Shown here: piece by piece, positions 32,945-46,900 of the stretch
Numbering within the stretch: the stretch's first letter is position 1
Layout of the letters: every line of letters starts with the position of its first letter
Source: Trogon surrucura
Taxonomy: Eukaryota; Chordata; Aves; Trogoniformes; Trogonidae
Reading direction: 5' to 3'
DNA length: 64,000 nucleotides
NCBI GenBank assembly: GCA_020746105.1
Contig: CM036658.1
Coordinates: 14,058,689-14,122,688, forward strand
Made by a program: the position numbers and the translations under genes
Notes under the pieces: generated by a model
The model's input: only the letters and a program-made list of their open reading frames with translations
Told to the model about the DNA's origin: nothing
Databases searched by the model: none

Positions 32945-35900
32945 GAATGCACCTTTCTAAATTCAGCAGAAACTGGCATTAGAATTGCAGGCTATTTAAT
33001 ATGATTTGCCTTTGTTAGCGTTTCAGCTGGGATCAGGAGTGCATTCTAAAGTAAATATCAATATTGTTCCTACTTAAGAAGCTTTGCATCTTAAATTGTT
33101 CTCAAAGTTCATAGACTTGTGAAAGGAAATATGTTGCTCCAGGAGTACCTTTAGTGCACTGCAGTTCATACCAGAGGTTTTTACCTGCTAATGTAAATGT
33201 AAAGCCTATTAGGATACCAGAATTCCAGTTCTGCCTGGCACAGTTTAAGTTGGTTATATCTTTTTTGATTAGTTTCATGCTTTTTTAATGATTTTATAAT
33301 TCTTCCTTGTGTATTTTGACTGAAATGAACTGTAGTATGGATTTTATATTAACAGCAGTAGTAAAATATGCTCTAAGCGAAAAGCTCACTAGTTCAGAAC
33401 ATAAAAATAGAAAAAATAATCCAATTTTATTCTTATTAATTAATAAACACCTTTGCAAGTAAATAGTATTGTGTGAGACGGGAAATACTATTTTAAATGA
33501 CTGTTTTTTTTCTGGTTTTGACTTCAGTTGCATACAAAAGAAGTCACTATAGTTGCACGTAAAAATAAGCTTGCTACCCTATTTCAGAAGTTTGGGCAAT
33601 ATTCTCCCCACTTATTTGTTAGAGAGAAGAGAGAGAGAGAGGAAGAATGAGACAATGAAAAATATTTCTGTGACCTTTTATAGGAATCATAAATAGTTGG
33701 ATTAGTTGCCATACAGACACCAAATATTTCTCATCTTGAAGTATTTTAGAACAAGGGTAGTAGTACCAACAACAAGAATTCTTGTGTTCTGACTGAATAA
33801 CAGTAGGTAGGTACTCATTAGTCAATACTGGAGCCGAATTAAGCCTGACAAGATGTCACTGCACCTACTGACCTACGACGTGTTTATCTTAATATCGCTA
33901 TTTTCACTTACATGAAATCAAAAAAGATCCATAATATCCTCATGATGATTTATCCAGTACAACAGAATATATATAGGTCTTACATTAAATAGTTTTGGCA
34001 GCAGTGGCACAGAGCGCATTATAAAATGAAAAAGACCAGTCCCAGTGTTGCCTGGAATATGTTATGTCTAAATTTATTTTCCTTATTCTGCCATTTCTGG
34101 GACAGATCTTGAGGACTGGATTCAAAGTTGTTTCTGGCAAACACCTCTTGTTGCTTGCAGTGGCCTTTCTAACTATAGTGAGATTGCTTATTACATGGTA
34201 TGGAGAATTCTAATCAGCGAATTTAAAAGCCTAAGATTTTGGCTCACATATCTTGTCATTTTTTTCTCACAGTTTTAAAAAACAGATTGTCTGGTGAGAC
34301 CAAGTAGAATGTGGTTGTTAGTCATCTGTAATAGTTTCATACTGATATAATGTTAGGCTTGGTATCCACAGTAAAGACAGATTTCTCTTTTAAGAATAAG
34401 AAATATGGTGAATGAGTAGTCAGGAAGAGAAGGGTCAGCAGTTTTCACGTCAAGTCCATTATGCTATGCTGGACATCACGATTTTAACAGCGATGATAGC
34501 ATAGCTGCACTTCTATGTTTTCAATCATAAATGGCTAATTACTGTGTACTACCCAGTTTGTCATTTTTATTACCTCTGAGCTTTTTAATAGCTTTGACTT
34601 CCTGAACTGCTGTTCTTCCTTTATGTCTTTAGAGAATTTCTCACACATCTTGGGTTATGACAAATGTCAATCAAAATGTACACTTGCTTCCAAGCACAAT
34701 TTTTTTTATGCAACAAAAAGTAAAGAAAAAGAAAGTTTAGGAAAATGTTTTCTTGTAATTTTACTCAAATGAGGAATTTACAGAATTTCTCTGGGTAGAA
34801 GCTGATTGTTGAAAACAAAGACTTTCACAAATTTTTGTTAAAGGTAATATATTTTGTTGAAATACAAAAAAAATAAATACAATCTTATTGCAATTTATGA
34901 GAAACTGTCTGAAAATGCTGCCTTCTCAATTAGCTAGTAGCTAAACCCCTGTCTGATATTACCTGATTGACCAAGTAGTCTGAATGCTGGATTGGAATTT
35001 GGGATTGTGCTAAGTAAATGTAAAAAAAATCTTGTTTGTCTTAATATCTTTAAATTGTTTGCAGTTCTCGGAATACCTAAACAGGAAGGAAAAATCTCAG
35101 AAAGTTAACTTTTTTTCTTGGTATTTCATAGCATGGTGCTAATGTACTTTTTAATGTTTTCATGTTAACCATGGCTACAAATCAAACCAAAACCATTTAT
35201 CAAGGTACTTCAAGACTCGTAAGTTTCAACATAGTCCTCTGTTTGTTCATGGTTTTAAAAGTCGTAAGAAACATCATAAGATAGTGAAGTAGTGTTTTTG
35301 CAGAGATAGATACACCACAATTAGAAAATGCTAGTTGAACGCTGTTAATAACCTCAGCATTTCTGATTAGATCAGATATGAATCATAGACTGATGTCTAG
35401 ACAATTAGTCTATACAAACATGCTAAATATAAAAAATCATGGGTGCCTAAGTTATTAATCAATCAATGGTCATTAAAAACCAAAAAATTCAAGAAACAAA
35501 CAACCCACCTTCTGCTACTTTATAAAAATTTATGTTGCTGTAAGGAAATACAAAGAAACTTTCTAAAAATTAAATATTTGCTGTTCAATGGACACATCTG
35601 TTCATATCATTTAAAGTCCTCCTCTTTACTTTTCTCACTCTTTTTTTCATAAAAAACCTGATGTTTTCTTCAGGGGAAATATATCTCTGATTTTTTTCCC
35701 TTCTTTATGTTGAACCTTACTTCTGAGAAAAAATAAGAAAAATAAGGAGAGAAATTAGAGTATTGTTCTATTTTTTAAGATATTCTGTTACAGTCATATA
35801 AACTGTATTCATCGTGTCATTGAGCTCAAGGATTTTCACAGAAACCTTCTAAAATTTGTGGTATTGTGTGTCTTATAGACAAAATGTTGCCTCAGGTTTC

Positions 35901-36546
35901 TAGTCTGCTCAGTTTCTGCTGCTGTCCTATTTCCTCCTTGTCAGTTTGGACTTCTACCACTGCTCATTGTATAATCAGGTACATTTTTATTACTGTGTCT
36001 GTGAATTCCAAGGTGACAGAATTCCCAATCAGATGAAAAGCACTCTCTGCTTAAAGTCAACAGACATTTACAAAAGCTGTATAATGGTTGCAGTTCATGA
36101 TTAGTCATACTGATAGGACTACGTAGTTCATGATTAGTCATACTGGTAACGAATAAACATAGTTCTAAATTGCTCGAATCTCTTTGTGGTTCTGAATACT
36201 GTACTTTGATTTGTGGAGGTTGGCAGTAGGAAGAGGTAGTGATATCAGAAACAAGAGATCACTTATTTGTTAAGCCAAGCTACAATCTGATGTAAGCAAG
36301 GCACTCTTGCCTGTTTTAAAGCTACTTCAGTAACCTTCAAACCATGTGTTGTATTAAGGCTATAAAAGGTATGTACCAAGGCTCAGCTGTTTCTTATTAA
36401 ATCCATCTAGAAGCATGCTAAACAGGGCCTCAGTAGAACTTGTTAAGGCATATGCAGAGCTTTGTATACAAAGACATGTCCTTCATGCAGTGAAAAATAC
36501 ATCGACAATATTGCAGTCTTCTGAAAAACAACAAAAACAAGGGACG
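32945..36546. other. Unique AT-rich sequence
   Basis: No gene or transposon recognised. Contains a GA-rich run at about 33618-33640 and an imperfect 33-base tandem duplication at 36092-36145. Confidence 0.45.
36092..36145. repeat. Imperfect 33-base tandem duplication
   Basis: AGTTCATGATTAGTCATACTG occurs at 36092-36112 and again at 36125-36145. The intervening bases are only partly alike. Confidence 0.85.
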
Positions 36547-37600
36547 AGCATCCTCAACTGAGGAACTGTGGTCTGGATGATTGGCTAGTGAGGTGGATTG
36601 TGAACTGGTTGAAGGAAAGAAGGCAGAGAGTTGTGATCAACGGGACAGAATCTAGTTGGAGGTCTGTACCTAGTGGAGTCCCTCAGGGGTTGGTACTAGG
36701 ATCAGTGCTGTTCAATTTGTCAATGACGTGGATGAGCAGATAGAGTGCACTATTGGCAAGTTTGCTGATGGCACAAAACCGGGAGGAGTGGCTGATAGGC
36801 CAGAAGGCTGGAGAGTTGGGAGGGGAAAATTTAATGAAATACCAGTGTAAGTGTAGAGTCTTGCATCTGGGAAAGCAAAACCCCAAGTCTGAGGTTGGGG
36901 ACTGATCTGTTGCAGAGCAGTGTAGGGGAAAGTGATAGGAGTCCTGGTGGGCAGCAGGATGACCATGAGCCAGCAATGTGCCCTTGTGGCCAAGAAGGCC
37001 AATGCCATCCTGGGATGTATTAGAAGGGGAGTAGCAAGTAGGTCAAGAGAGGTCCTCCTTCCCCTCTATCCTGCCCTGGTGAGGCCGCATCTGGAATATT
37101 GTGTCCAGTTCTGGGCCTCTCAGTTCAGGAAGGACAGGGAACTGCTGGAGAGACTCCAGCGCAGAGCCACAAAGATGATTAAGGAAGTGGAACATCTCCC
37201 TGATGAAGAAAGGCTGAAGGAGCTGGGTCTCTTTAGCTTGGAGAAGAGGAGGCTGAGGGGTGACCTCATAAATCTTTGTAAATGTGTCAAGGGGGAGTGT
37301 GAGAAAGACAAAGTCAGGCTCTTCTCAGTGATGTCCAATGGTAGGACAAGGGGCAATGGATGCAAGCTGGAGCATAGAAGGTTCCATAAAAATATTAGAT
37401 GAAACTTTTTCACTGTGAGGGTGACAGAGCACTGGAACAGGCTTCCCAGAGAGGTTTTGTGGAGTGTCCTCTGGAGACTTTCAAAACGTGCCTGGACATG
37501 TTCCTGTGTGACCTACTCTAGGTGATCCTGCTTTGGCAAAGAGTCGGGACTAGATGATCTTTTGAGGTTCCTTCCAACCCCTAAAATTCTGCGATTCTGT
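36547..37600 (+). mobile_element. CR1 LINE copy, 5'-truncated, GATTCTGT subfamily
   Basis: It begins near GAGCATCCTC within reverse-transcriptase motif A's downstream segment and runs to a weak tail (ATTCTGCGATTCTGT) at about 37600. The first 380 bases are damaged by several small deletions, including in the FNIFIND and FADD regions. The 156-codon frame at 36932-37402 holds the intact blocks [39 protein letters not shown] and [20 protein letters not shown], ending at a TGA where sister copies have an arginine codon. It is a dead copy. Confidence 0.88.
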
Positions 37601-39460
37601 CATACTTACTTCTCTTCACTGTTCCTTAACCTGCCAGGGAATTGCATCAAGACAGCAAGACAGGAGCTGTCTTCATATTGAAAGTACATAAGGCATGTAT
37701 TATGTTTAGAGGTTGCCTATAGAACAACAAAACAAATATATCTACTGTATTTTTTTCCTCTTTGCCCCTGTGTTGTGACTATATATCACTCAAAAGTAAA
37801 GTATCTATACCCTTCATGTAAATAAAAAAAAAACTGCAAAAAGAGAGGAAAGAAAGACCATTTCTCTGCCCTTTTTAAGACAGCTAATATTCTATTACAA
37901 AATATCTTGCTGGAGATAAGTCATTTGTTCTTATTATCAAATAGTATTTTCTCAGTATAAGTCATGTTTCTCAATTCTAGTATTACAAATCCCTTGCATT
38001 CCTTTCCCTCTCTGAGTTCTTTGTTGATGACATGTCATTTTTAATTCTTCATTTTTTTTATTATTTCTCTTGCACATTACAAAACAGAGCATGGAGTACC
38101 TGTAAGTCGAAAAGCAAGTGTTATTTCTGTCAATTGCTCATGTATTGTGCTTTAAAAAATTCCAATTAATATGATCATGTAAAAAATTCATGTAAAACTC
38201 TCAAAAAACCAAACGAACAAACCAACCAAACAAAACATATGAAGTCTGTCTCTTAAAAAATTCTTTATGACTCTCAACCTAATTCCTTAGTGATGGATTT
38301 TTTTTAAGTATCTTGAGATACATTTTTTTAAAACTCTTACGTTTTCCTTTTGTATACATTTCTCTAGTGTCTTTTTAATATACGCAAAAATAGCAAAACA
38401 ACAGTATACTGTGTATTAGAAAACATAGTTGCATCAGTTCATATAAACTACGTAAAATAATGACAATTTCTTTTATTGAGGGAATGGTAATCCTGCTTAT
38501 GCCAAAACCATTTCTGAAATAGAATAGTAGCGACATCAGCAGCATAAACAGAAGATGCTGTGCACTTTCCATCCCCTTAGGAATGGCATGTAAACCACTG
38601 TAAGTCTAATTAGATCTCAAGAGACTAGGAAACCCCATTTGACTGTCAATTTAAAGACAGTAGTGCCAGAGCACTTTTATTTCCAAAGACTTAGAATTAT
38701 GAGTTATCTTTGCATGAGGTGTGTGAATTCAGAATATGATATTTACTGAAAGTCAGTATTAATGTGTTTCACAGTGTAATGAAAAACATCTTTTTAGTAT
38801 TCATATTAGCAGACTGAAAGACAAGAAAACAATATGCTAGTCTGGAAAGGAAATACATGGCTACACACTAGTAAAAGAAATACAATAGTGACCTTAATTG
38901 CACAAGCTTGTGTTTAAGTTTTAGCCCACATACATTTTCAACACTGATTTTCAAGAAAAATCTTTATTCTCCAATATAAATATTTATACACACATAAAGA
39001 ATTTTAACACTGAACTAATTAAAAAATATTCTTTTTACAGTTGAGTTTCTTGAGCATAGAATGAATCCTTTACAATACTTTTAAATCAAATACACATTTT
39101 TTTTAAAAAAATTTGGGGGTTTGTTCATTACTAATTAGTGAAATACAGTATGTGGAATCACATACTATTTGCCTAGACGTAGATGCTTCACGATATAAAA
39201 ATTTTAGCATTTTAAATATTTGGCTGCCATGTGTACTTCTGGTACTGTTTCTTTTTATTTGATCCATCTGCAAGAAGAGAAGGACTTGAGGAAAATGAAC
39301 CATAAAATCATACGATTATTTGGGTCAAGGATGACCTAAAGAGGGAAGGGGCATTCGGTGTCATATGCAAACTATTTAACAATTACTGCATTACATCTTC
39401 AGGTCATTGACAAAGATTTTACATTTCCATAGAAAAAGATTACATCTTCAGGTCATTGAC
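37601..39460. other. Unique AT-rich sequence
   Basis: No gene recognised. A 22-base segment at 39390-39411 is repeated at 39439-39460, directly before the next CR1 fragment. Confidence 0.45.
39390..39460. repeat. 22-base direct repeat next to a CR1 5' end
   Basis: The same 22 bases, starting ATTACATCTT and ending TCATTGAC, occur at 39390-39411 and 39439-39460. The second copy touches the first base of the CR1 fragment at 39461. Confidence 0.93.
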
Positions 39461-39622
39461 CAGAGAAGCTGTGGATGCCCCCTCCCTGGAGATGTTCAAG
39501 ACCAGGTTGGATGAGGCCTTGAGCAACCCAGTCTAGTTAAGGGCATGCCCGCCCATGGCAGCGAAATTGGATTCAAAGACCTCTAAGGTCCCTTTTAATT
39601 TAAGACATTCTATGATTCTGTG
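39461..39622 (+). mobile_element. Short CR1 3' end
   Basis: The last 160 bases of a CR1: CAGAGAAGCTGTGGATGCCC, the CCTCCCTGGAGATGTTCAAG block, a GACCTCTAAGGTCCCTT segment and a tail reading ATTCTATGATTCTGTG. The subfamily is closest to the copies with ATTCTATG tails (48325-51085). The 5' end abuts a locally duplicated 22-base flank. Confidence 0.85.
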
Positions 39623-42600
39623 TTTAAAACCTCTCCGGATCCAAACCAGCTGCTGGGACAATGAATCTGGAGAAGACAAAGGATATGAACACATGCTGTC
39701 TAGAAGTTTGAAGTGTGTTCCTTCTCAGTGCTGATAATACAAAAGAAAGTATTTTCTCCCTCTTGTATTACTTCTTGTGATTTATTAATGACAGACCTAA
39801 GTAAATTGAAGTTTGTGGACTGATTCATCAGTTGTATTAAAACATCAGTATGGTGAAAGAAACTTTGGATGGAGAGAAGTTAAGGCTGCAGTTTTTCAGA
39901 CACAGCTTAATCCACAGTGGACCAATCAGGTTAGTATTTAGAGAGCTGGAAATTCTCACAGATAGTGAATCTCTGGGTTCAGGAACTTGTAAAAACACTG
40001 GTGGTGGACATAATGCATCACTGCAATGGTCCATTTAACCTGTTTCTGACAACAAACAAAAGGCGTGCCTAACTGAACATAGGGAAACAGGATGAAGGTA
40101 CATGACACTCTTCCTCAGTGCTCTCATAGTGTCCAGTCATTCTGGTTACATATATAGATCCTTTTGTATCAGATTGCCTAGTCTCTCCATTCCTGCAGCA
40201 ATGAGTTGCTTGGCATTACTACATATTTAGAGGACAACCTTCTGCACTACTTTGTTCTCATCCACCTCCTCCTTTCATATGGAACTCCCTATTACCTGAA
40301 TTGGAAAAATTGGAGGAAAATCCATCCCTCTCTGTGTTTCTGACAATTTTAATAACATCTGTGTTGGCCCTCATATCTAGACATGATGTTGAGGTAATCT
40401 TTGCTAAGTGTATTTCCTGTCTTTGGGTCTGTGGATGGTTCTTATCAGAGAACATTTGATACTGAGAAATTTTGAGAAATATTTATCTGCTTAAAAATCA
40501 GTCTCTGCAGACAAGAAAAAATAGCCTTACAATTAGTGTTAGATATGATATATTGTTTAATCAGTCAAAAGGGAAAATCTTAGAAATAATAGATAACTTA
40601 ATTTCTACTACTACTAAAATGTACGCATTTAGAGGATAACTGTAGGCCCCATTTTCAGACATGGAGCTGAGGAGGAGTATATGGTGCAGGTTTCTGTTAT
40701 GCTGTAGGTCACTGATTAAACATCTAGGAGATGGTATGCCTGCTTACCTTCTATGTGGTAGGATAGATCTGTAGAGGTCATGATAAAAAAGCAGTTTCAC
40801 TCTGATACCACATTCCTCTGGCCTTGAGATCACGTTCTTACAGAAGTTCTGACCTGCAGATCTTGATTTCAGATTCCTCTCTAAGTTGGAACAAAGACTT
40901 ATCTGAATATTGAGCTGATTTATGTGCGAATACAAGCAAAACTGTCTCCTCCCGAACTGGTAAATTATGGTTATATTCCAGTATAAACATACACATCTCC
41001 TCTTCCTCTATCTACATAAAATATTAAAGTTTGAAGAAAAAAATTATAGCTTTAATTTTGGTCTAAACAGTTTCTCTCTGAGTTTGAAATTTTTCATTTT
41101 CTAGCTGAACTGAATTTTTTCAGCTGGATTATGCAGACTCTAAGCAAGATCTGGGAAACGAGTTCAAGGATCCTGTTGCACAATGTTTTCAAACATTATT
41201 TGAAACATTCATTTAATTGCAACTAAGTATAACACAGTGACTCAAAAGGAATTTCAAAGTCAATAAAACACAGTAAATTAATAAACGGATGTGAGTAATT
41301 GCTGTAAATTTTTTTATATAAACAGTACACTGAAAGATTGCTCAATGTCAGTGGTACCTGGTAGCTTTTTGATGAAATTCTTAGCAAAGCTGCTAGGTCT
41401 GAATAATTACATGAGAGTAAATTCAGAGCTAGGACTGGAGTTCCTCTTTTGTTCCACTTTCATGAATAAAAATTGTTCTATATTAAGACAAATAGACATA
41501 TCTCATTTATGGTCAGACTAAGGACATAGATGTTGCCATTAGATCTATGTGAAGTTAAGTTCAGGCTCATTCTCAGCCCTTGGTATCTAAACGGGGCAGC
41601 AGAAAGGCCATGTTGTGAGCAGTGCAAAGGATGCAAAGGATGGGATGAGCAGGGAAGGGGAGCAGAGATGAGACCTCAATATGGAATTCAATGATTTTAC
41701 ACTATTAGTTTAATAAAATATTGAAAACAAGTAGCAGTTCACAGATTACTATTCTGAAAATTGACCATTACATTAGGCAACATTCCAAACTTCAAAATAG
41801 GTCTTTTAGTATACATGTTTGCACTTAGGACTTAACTATCATGGAAGTTCTTCTCAAAGGTATCATAAGTGCAATCAAAATGAATTTCTCCAACAACTGG
41901 CACTTCAACTCTTTTGACTAAACTAAGTAAAATAAAGTAGCTCTTACATCAATAGTTGATTCTTCTTTCTGTGATCCATCTTTTGTTCAAAGTAAACTAA
42001 GCTTGATCAAGTAAGAGTCTTTGCAAAGTGAGAAGATATATTCCATTTTTACTTTCAAGACACTAGAAGATCATCTGAGAGGTTATAAAACATTAATAGC
42101 ATAATGGTGATGGAACACTCAAAAGAAAAGCTATTATGATAACAGGACAAGCTGAATTCTAACTTGCTTGGCTTCACCACCTCTGGCCTCCTGAGCATCT
42201 GACATTTTAATGAAACTATGTTATGTTTCTAGGAAAAAAAACCCATAAATTTGAAGCTGTTTAGAGCAGGGGAATACAGATTATTGAAATATTAAATCAT
42301 TTGGCCAGAATCCGATAAAAAAATAGAAGCTGAGCTGTGGGACTACTTACTTAACTTAGAGTACTTCAAGTGTAGTTATGAATTAATGCCAGTATTCAGT
42401 AGCTGAAATTAGTGAACATTGTGTTCTAAATTATTCTGTGCAGACTCTCTTCATCTGGAATTAAAACAGATGAAATGATGGCATCTTATATTTCATAGTT
42501 ATTTTCCACTTGAACATAATTGAGTCAAAACTGAGATCAGATTTTCTGTTTGTTCCTCTGAGATGTACCAGTCTGAAAAAAAAAATTGCTCTGATCACAC

Positions 42601-42941
42601 ACTAAGGGTAACATACGCTCAGAAAAAAAATATGACTATAATAAAATTGGTGAATATGAAATAATCCCCACATTTTTACCTAGTTCTGTTCTTAGCAGTG
42701 TTCTAGTTAGTGGTATGTCCAGTAATCTGGTTGATGTCCCCGTAGTATGAATCTGTTCTGACCTTCTAGGTTGCTATCTCTGTGACATCTTCTACTTGAA
42801 GACTGTGTACATCCTTGTCTTCCTTTTTTGCCTCCCAACCACCAACTACAGCGAGGGAAACATTTGCAGTATCTTGGATCTGCTGACAAGGTTTGAATGA
42901 ATTAGATGACAGGAATCTATAAGTCTTATTTGCCTCCTCTT

Positions 42942-42999
42942 TAGATCATTCTTGTTTTTACATACAGTCATAGATCATTCTTGTTTTTACATACAGTCA
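42942..42999. repeat. Exact tandem duplication, 29-base unit
   Basis: The unit starting TAGATCATTC and ending ACAGTCA occurs twice without change (42942-42970 and 42971-42999). Perfect identity suggests a recent event or assembly artefact. Confidence 0.95.
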
Positions 43000-43048
43000 T
43001 AGAGAAACAGCTTGGGACAATGTAGAAAGGTAAAGGACCTTAAAGATA

Positions 43049-43062
43049 TGTGTGTGTGTGTG
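43049..43062. repeat. Short (TG)n microsatellite
   Basis: About seven TG units preceded by ATA and followed by TCTATAT. Too short to be very variable. Confidence 0.7.
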
Positions 43063-43780
43063 TCTATATTTATTTCTATATACTGATGGATCATGTATTA
43101 CAGATTCGTTATCTCCTCTAAGGGAGGCTTACTACATCACTTCAGCTGACTGATATGAAACACATTAGCAACAAATTCTTCTCTTTTCTCTAAGAAGAAA
43201 TACTTTCTTTGTTTCTGCAGTAAATGTTTAGAAAAAAATGTGAAATATAGTGGAATACTGGTTAGAACATGACACATCTCTCTGTTACTCTAGTTTTACC
43301 CTGACATAATTTTTCAAATGTCAGTGAAGTTACCATAGCATGAAAAAAAGCACAGTACAATAGAGGTTTAACACTGATTCTAGGTAGTTCCTCCCAGTGC
43401 TCTATTGTCAGTGAATCTGGCACATAATTCCAAAAAAAATAAAGTGCCAGCTGATTGCTGTGTTACTAACATTCATGACCATCTCCCTTGTTGTTCTGTT
43501 CATAAGCTATCTCAATTCCTCTAAACAGTTGCTTTAGTACAGTATGGAAAAGGGTAGCATATTCCTGCAGAACATAAGAGTTTTTAAATATATATTCAGC
43601 ACTCGCAATAGATAGTAAATAAAGAGTTGTCCTACAACTTCAAAGGAAAAACAAAGCCAGTCAGCCCTTAGTGAAACAGCAGAGTCCTTCCCTTCTATTT
43701 GTATCCGTCAGGAAGTGCCTTTCAGAGGCATCAGTTGTAATAAAAATGCTGTTGAGTTCCCTTTATATAAATTAATACTA

Positions 43781-43999
43781 ACCAAAAGGGTTGTCAAACA
43801 TTGGAAGAGGATGCCCAGGGAAGTGGTGGAGTCACCACCCCTGGAGGTATTTAAAAGACGGGTAGATGAGGTGCTTAAGGACATGGTTCAGTGGTAGACT
43901 TGGCTTTGTGAGGTTAACAGTTGGACTCAGTGATCTTGAAGTTCTTTTCCAACTTAATGATTCTATTATTGTATGATTCTATGTTTCTACAATTCTATG
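43781..43999 (+). mobile_element. CR1 LINE 3' fragment, ATTCTATG tail
   Basis: About 220 bases: AAAGGGTTGTCAAACATTGG, coding for the VVKHWKR segment, then [17 protein letters not shown] (a 60-codon frame begins upstream at 43715 by chance), a 3' UTR with GGACTCAGTGATCTTGAAG and a decayed ATTCTATG tail. It belongs to the subfamily of the minus-strand fragment at 17745-18155. Confidence 0.88.
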
Positions 44000-46900
44000 G
44001 CTAGTTCATAAATGTCTTGGTCATGCGCATGATTTTAATGTAAACTGATAAGACAACTAAGTGAAAATCTTACTGAATTGAAATTTAACTCCATTGGAAT
44101 ATCTGCTTAACCAGAGAAACATAAATATTGGGATCTTGTATAAATCTCTTTTGGTTCTTATGCACAGAGGAGAGGTCCACAGTGTATGCTTATAACCTGA
44201 AAGCCCTATAGACAAGACGAAATAATATAAGGGATGAACCAAAGCTTAATGCTTTTGAAATGAGTTTCTTAAGAATTAGTTTGGCAGGAAGTTAAAGTCA
44301 CCCAAATCACCTTTTAAGTCAGCATTCAAATGGCAAATTGAAGATGAAGCCCAAGAAAAATGCTGTAAGGCATTGGCAGTTAACACACAAACCATGTAAG
44401 AGTACAAAAATCATAGCATTCTTCTCAGATAATGATAAAAAATAACACATAAAGAGAAATTATGGATTTTTTTCTCTTCCTTTAGTGGTACAAAGAAAAA
44501 GAAATGAATAATTTATACATTGAAAGAAGCACCTCTTATATTCAGAAAGAAAAACTTCAGGTTTGCCTTGTCTATTTAAGTAGGCATTCTTGTAGTCCAA
44601 GAAACAGAATAAAAAAATAGAGCATCTCCAACTGGTACAGGTGTTATCTGTCATCATTGTAACCAGGAAGAATCATGATGGATTGCTGCTCATAGACACT
44701 CAGGGCAGTGCTGTGAGTAATTACAGGTTGATTTGATAAGTAATAGCAATAACAGTGGTACTGACCATTAACTTTCTGTGTATTTATTTAGGGACATAGT
44801 GACATCACAGATTGAGAGAAACAGGGAAACAACCTAATTCTTGGTGCTCTTCAGAGAGATTTCCTAGGGAGTGCGCAACTCAAAAGTGCCACAAATGATC
44901 ATAGATCTCCTTCATAATAAGGATCCTCTGCACATAGTTAGATGTGTTTTTTGCAATCAGTAATAAAGCACTGTGATAGAGAGCTTGCATTGTGTCACTC
45001 TGTAGTCAGGTATTTTTCTTAAAACAGCATGAACTTGATACAATTCATTAAATTATGAATGAAATGTTTCACAAACATTCTGCAAATGATTATGCACAAT
45101 GATTTGCAGAATGATTGTACTAGCTGATAAATTAAATCAATGCAGAGGAAAAAGTGTAATGAGTTTGTTCATGCACAGTAATATTTTGCATCACAGTTAC
45201 AAACTTTTAGATTGTACCAATTTTTGTAAACATCTATATTCCAACTATATAGCTGCTCATAGTGTGTTCTTACCATACGGCGAAAAGATTTAGCACACTT
45301 CACACATCATTATTGTTGTTATTAATGTCATTTTAAAACTTTGAGTAGTTTATTCACTATCCTTGTTATTGCTAACATATATGAAATTTTCATATTTGTC
45401 TTACAGTACTTTCATAATAGTTTTGCTTTTAAAAAATTAGGTAACAATCAAGTGTAATTTTCTACTGAGAGGCAGGAGTTTTAATGACCTAACAAGACAT
45501 TCCCTTTGGATGGCTGCAGACATCTTAATCAGAAATAAGTTGAGTTTCTCCAATTTTTCAAAAAGATAATAAGATTCTTTTATTAGTTCTTCATTTTACT
45601 CATATTATTTAAAAACATCTATTTTGCTGCTTGGCATTTATCAAGATTATTGCTTTAATTTTATATTTATATGTTTATGTGTGTTTATATATGTGTACCT
45701 TTATTCGAATCAGAGAAAATGATTTGAAGTTTATCTTAACAATGGACAAGTATGTGGGAAGATAAAAATGAGAGAAAATGATTCGAAGGCATTATCATGC
45801 TTGTTCTGCAGTGACTAATAACACGGTAGTTTCTCAGTTAGAACCTTAATAAAAGACATGTTAGCTCAATTATTTTTTAAAAAAAAATCTCATGCTTTCT
45901 GTATTTACATATATTTATGATCTTTATTGGGAAAAAAAAAAATCTGTGTTTATGTGTGTTAATAAACTCTCAGGATTATGTTACTGTTATGTTGCGGATA
46001 ATGAATTTAAACCTGAGTGTCTTTTACAAGAAAAAATAATTTAAATCCAATAGCAAATATAGTACAAATGCCGATCCTTTTTCAAATAGAGTTTATGCAG
46101 ATATTATTTGCAAATAATTTGCAGTTTATTTAGTAAAGCTGTGGCTAAAGTATAGTTTTAGATTAGACTGATAAAATGTCACCCTGGTTTAGTGATATTA
46201 GCATACAGCTGAGAGTACTTTCTGTAATTCAAATCTCCAAAAAGTTGAGTCAATCCTGTGACTTTTTTCTCACTGCTGACCTCCTGATGTCAGATCCCAG
46301 GAAGAAGTCTGATGTTTATGCAAATCACTAGGAAAGCAACTTCAGGTTTATGTGATCTTGATACATGAGTGTACAGGTACAGGAATATCTCATTTTAACA
46401 TCCAGCAGATTGTTTTTTGGTACTTTACATCATTCTTGCATATTTTTGCAGAGGATGTAAAAGCAGCAACTAATTTTTTCCATACATCTTCCTGGAAGAA
46501 TTACATTTTTTTTAGAGATTAATAATTGGAATGATCCAAGTAATATTCAGAAGTAAATAATTCAGTTTAGCTAAAACAAAAGAGTTACTCTCTGAGAATG
46601 GAATATGTCAGGAAGTACTGAGTCCTTACAACTTTGTGAAAAGTATTATAAGTATTTTCTCAAACACCTAAAATGAATTAGTGTTCCCATTCTGTAATCT
46701 GGGAATTATATTTGGTAAGGACAGTGGGGGGAAGAAAAGAATGCTTTTTCTCAGTGATGTTTGTGCAGTGATACATACATTCCTCTTCCTGCACATTCTG
46801 ATAACTAAACCAAAAATCACACACTATTGTGAATTCTTCACTCAAGGCAAGCTCCTTACCGCAGAGGATTCTGACATCGTTCGTTTACCCTGTGGACTTG

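Larger units (their letters stand above)
39623..43780. other. Unique AT-rich sequence
   Basis: No gene recognised. Contains an exact tandem duplication of 29 bases (42942-42999), a short (TG)n run at about 43049-43062 and several A-runs. Confidence 0.45.

Noticed and set aside
45714..45787. Two similar segments GAGAAAATGATT-GAAG about 57 bases apart
   Set aside because: Short and AT-rich; likely chance similarity.
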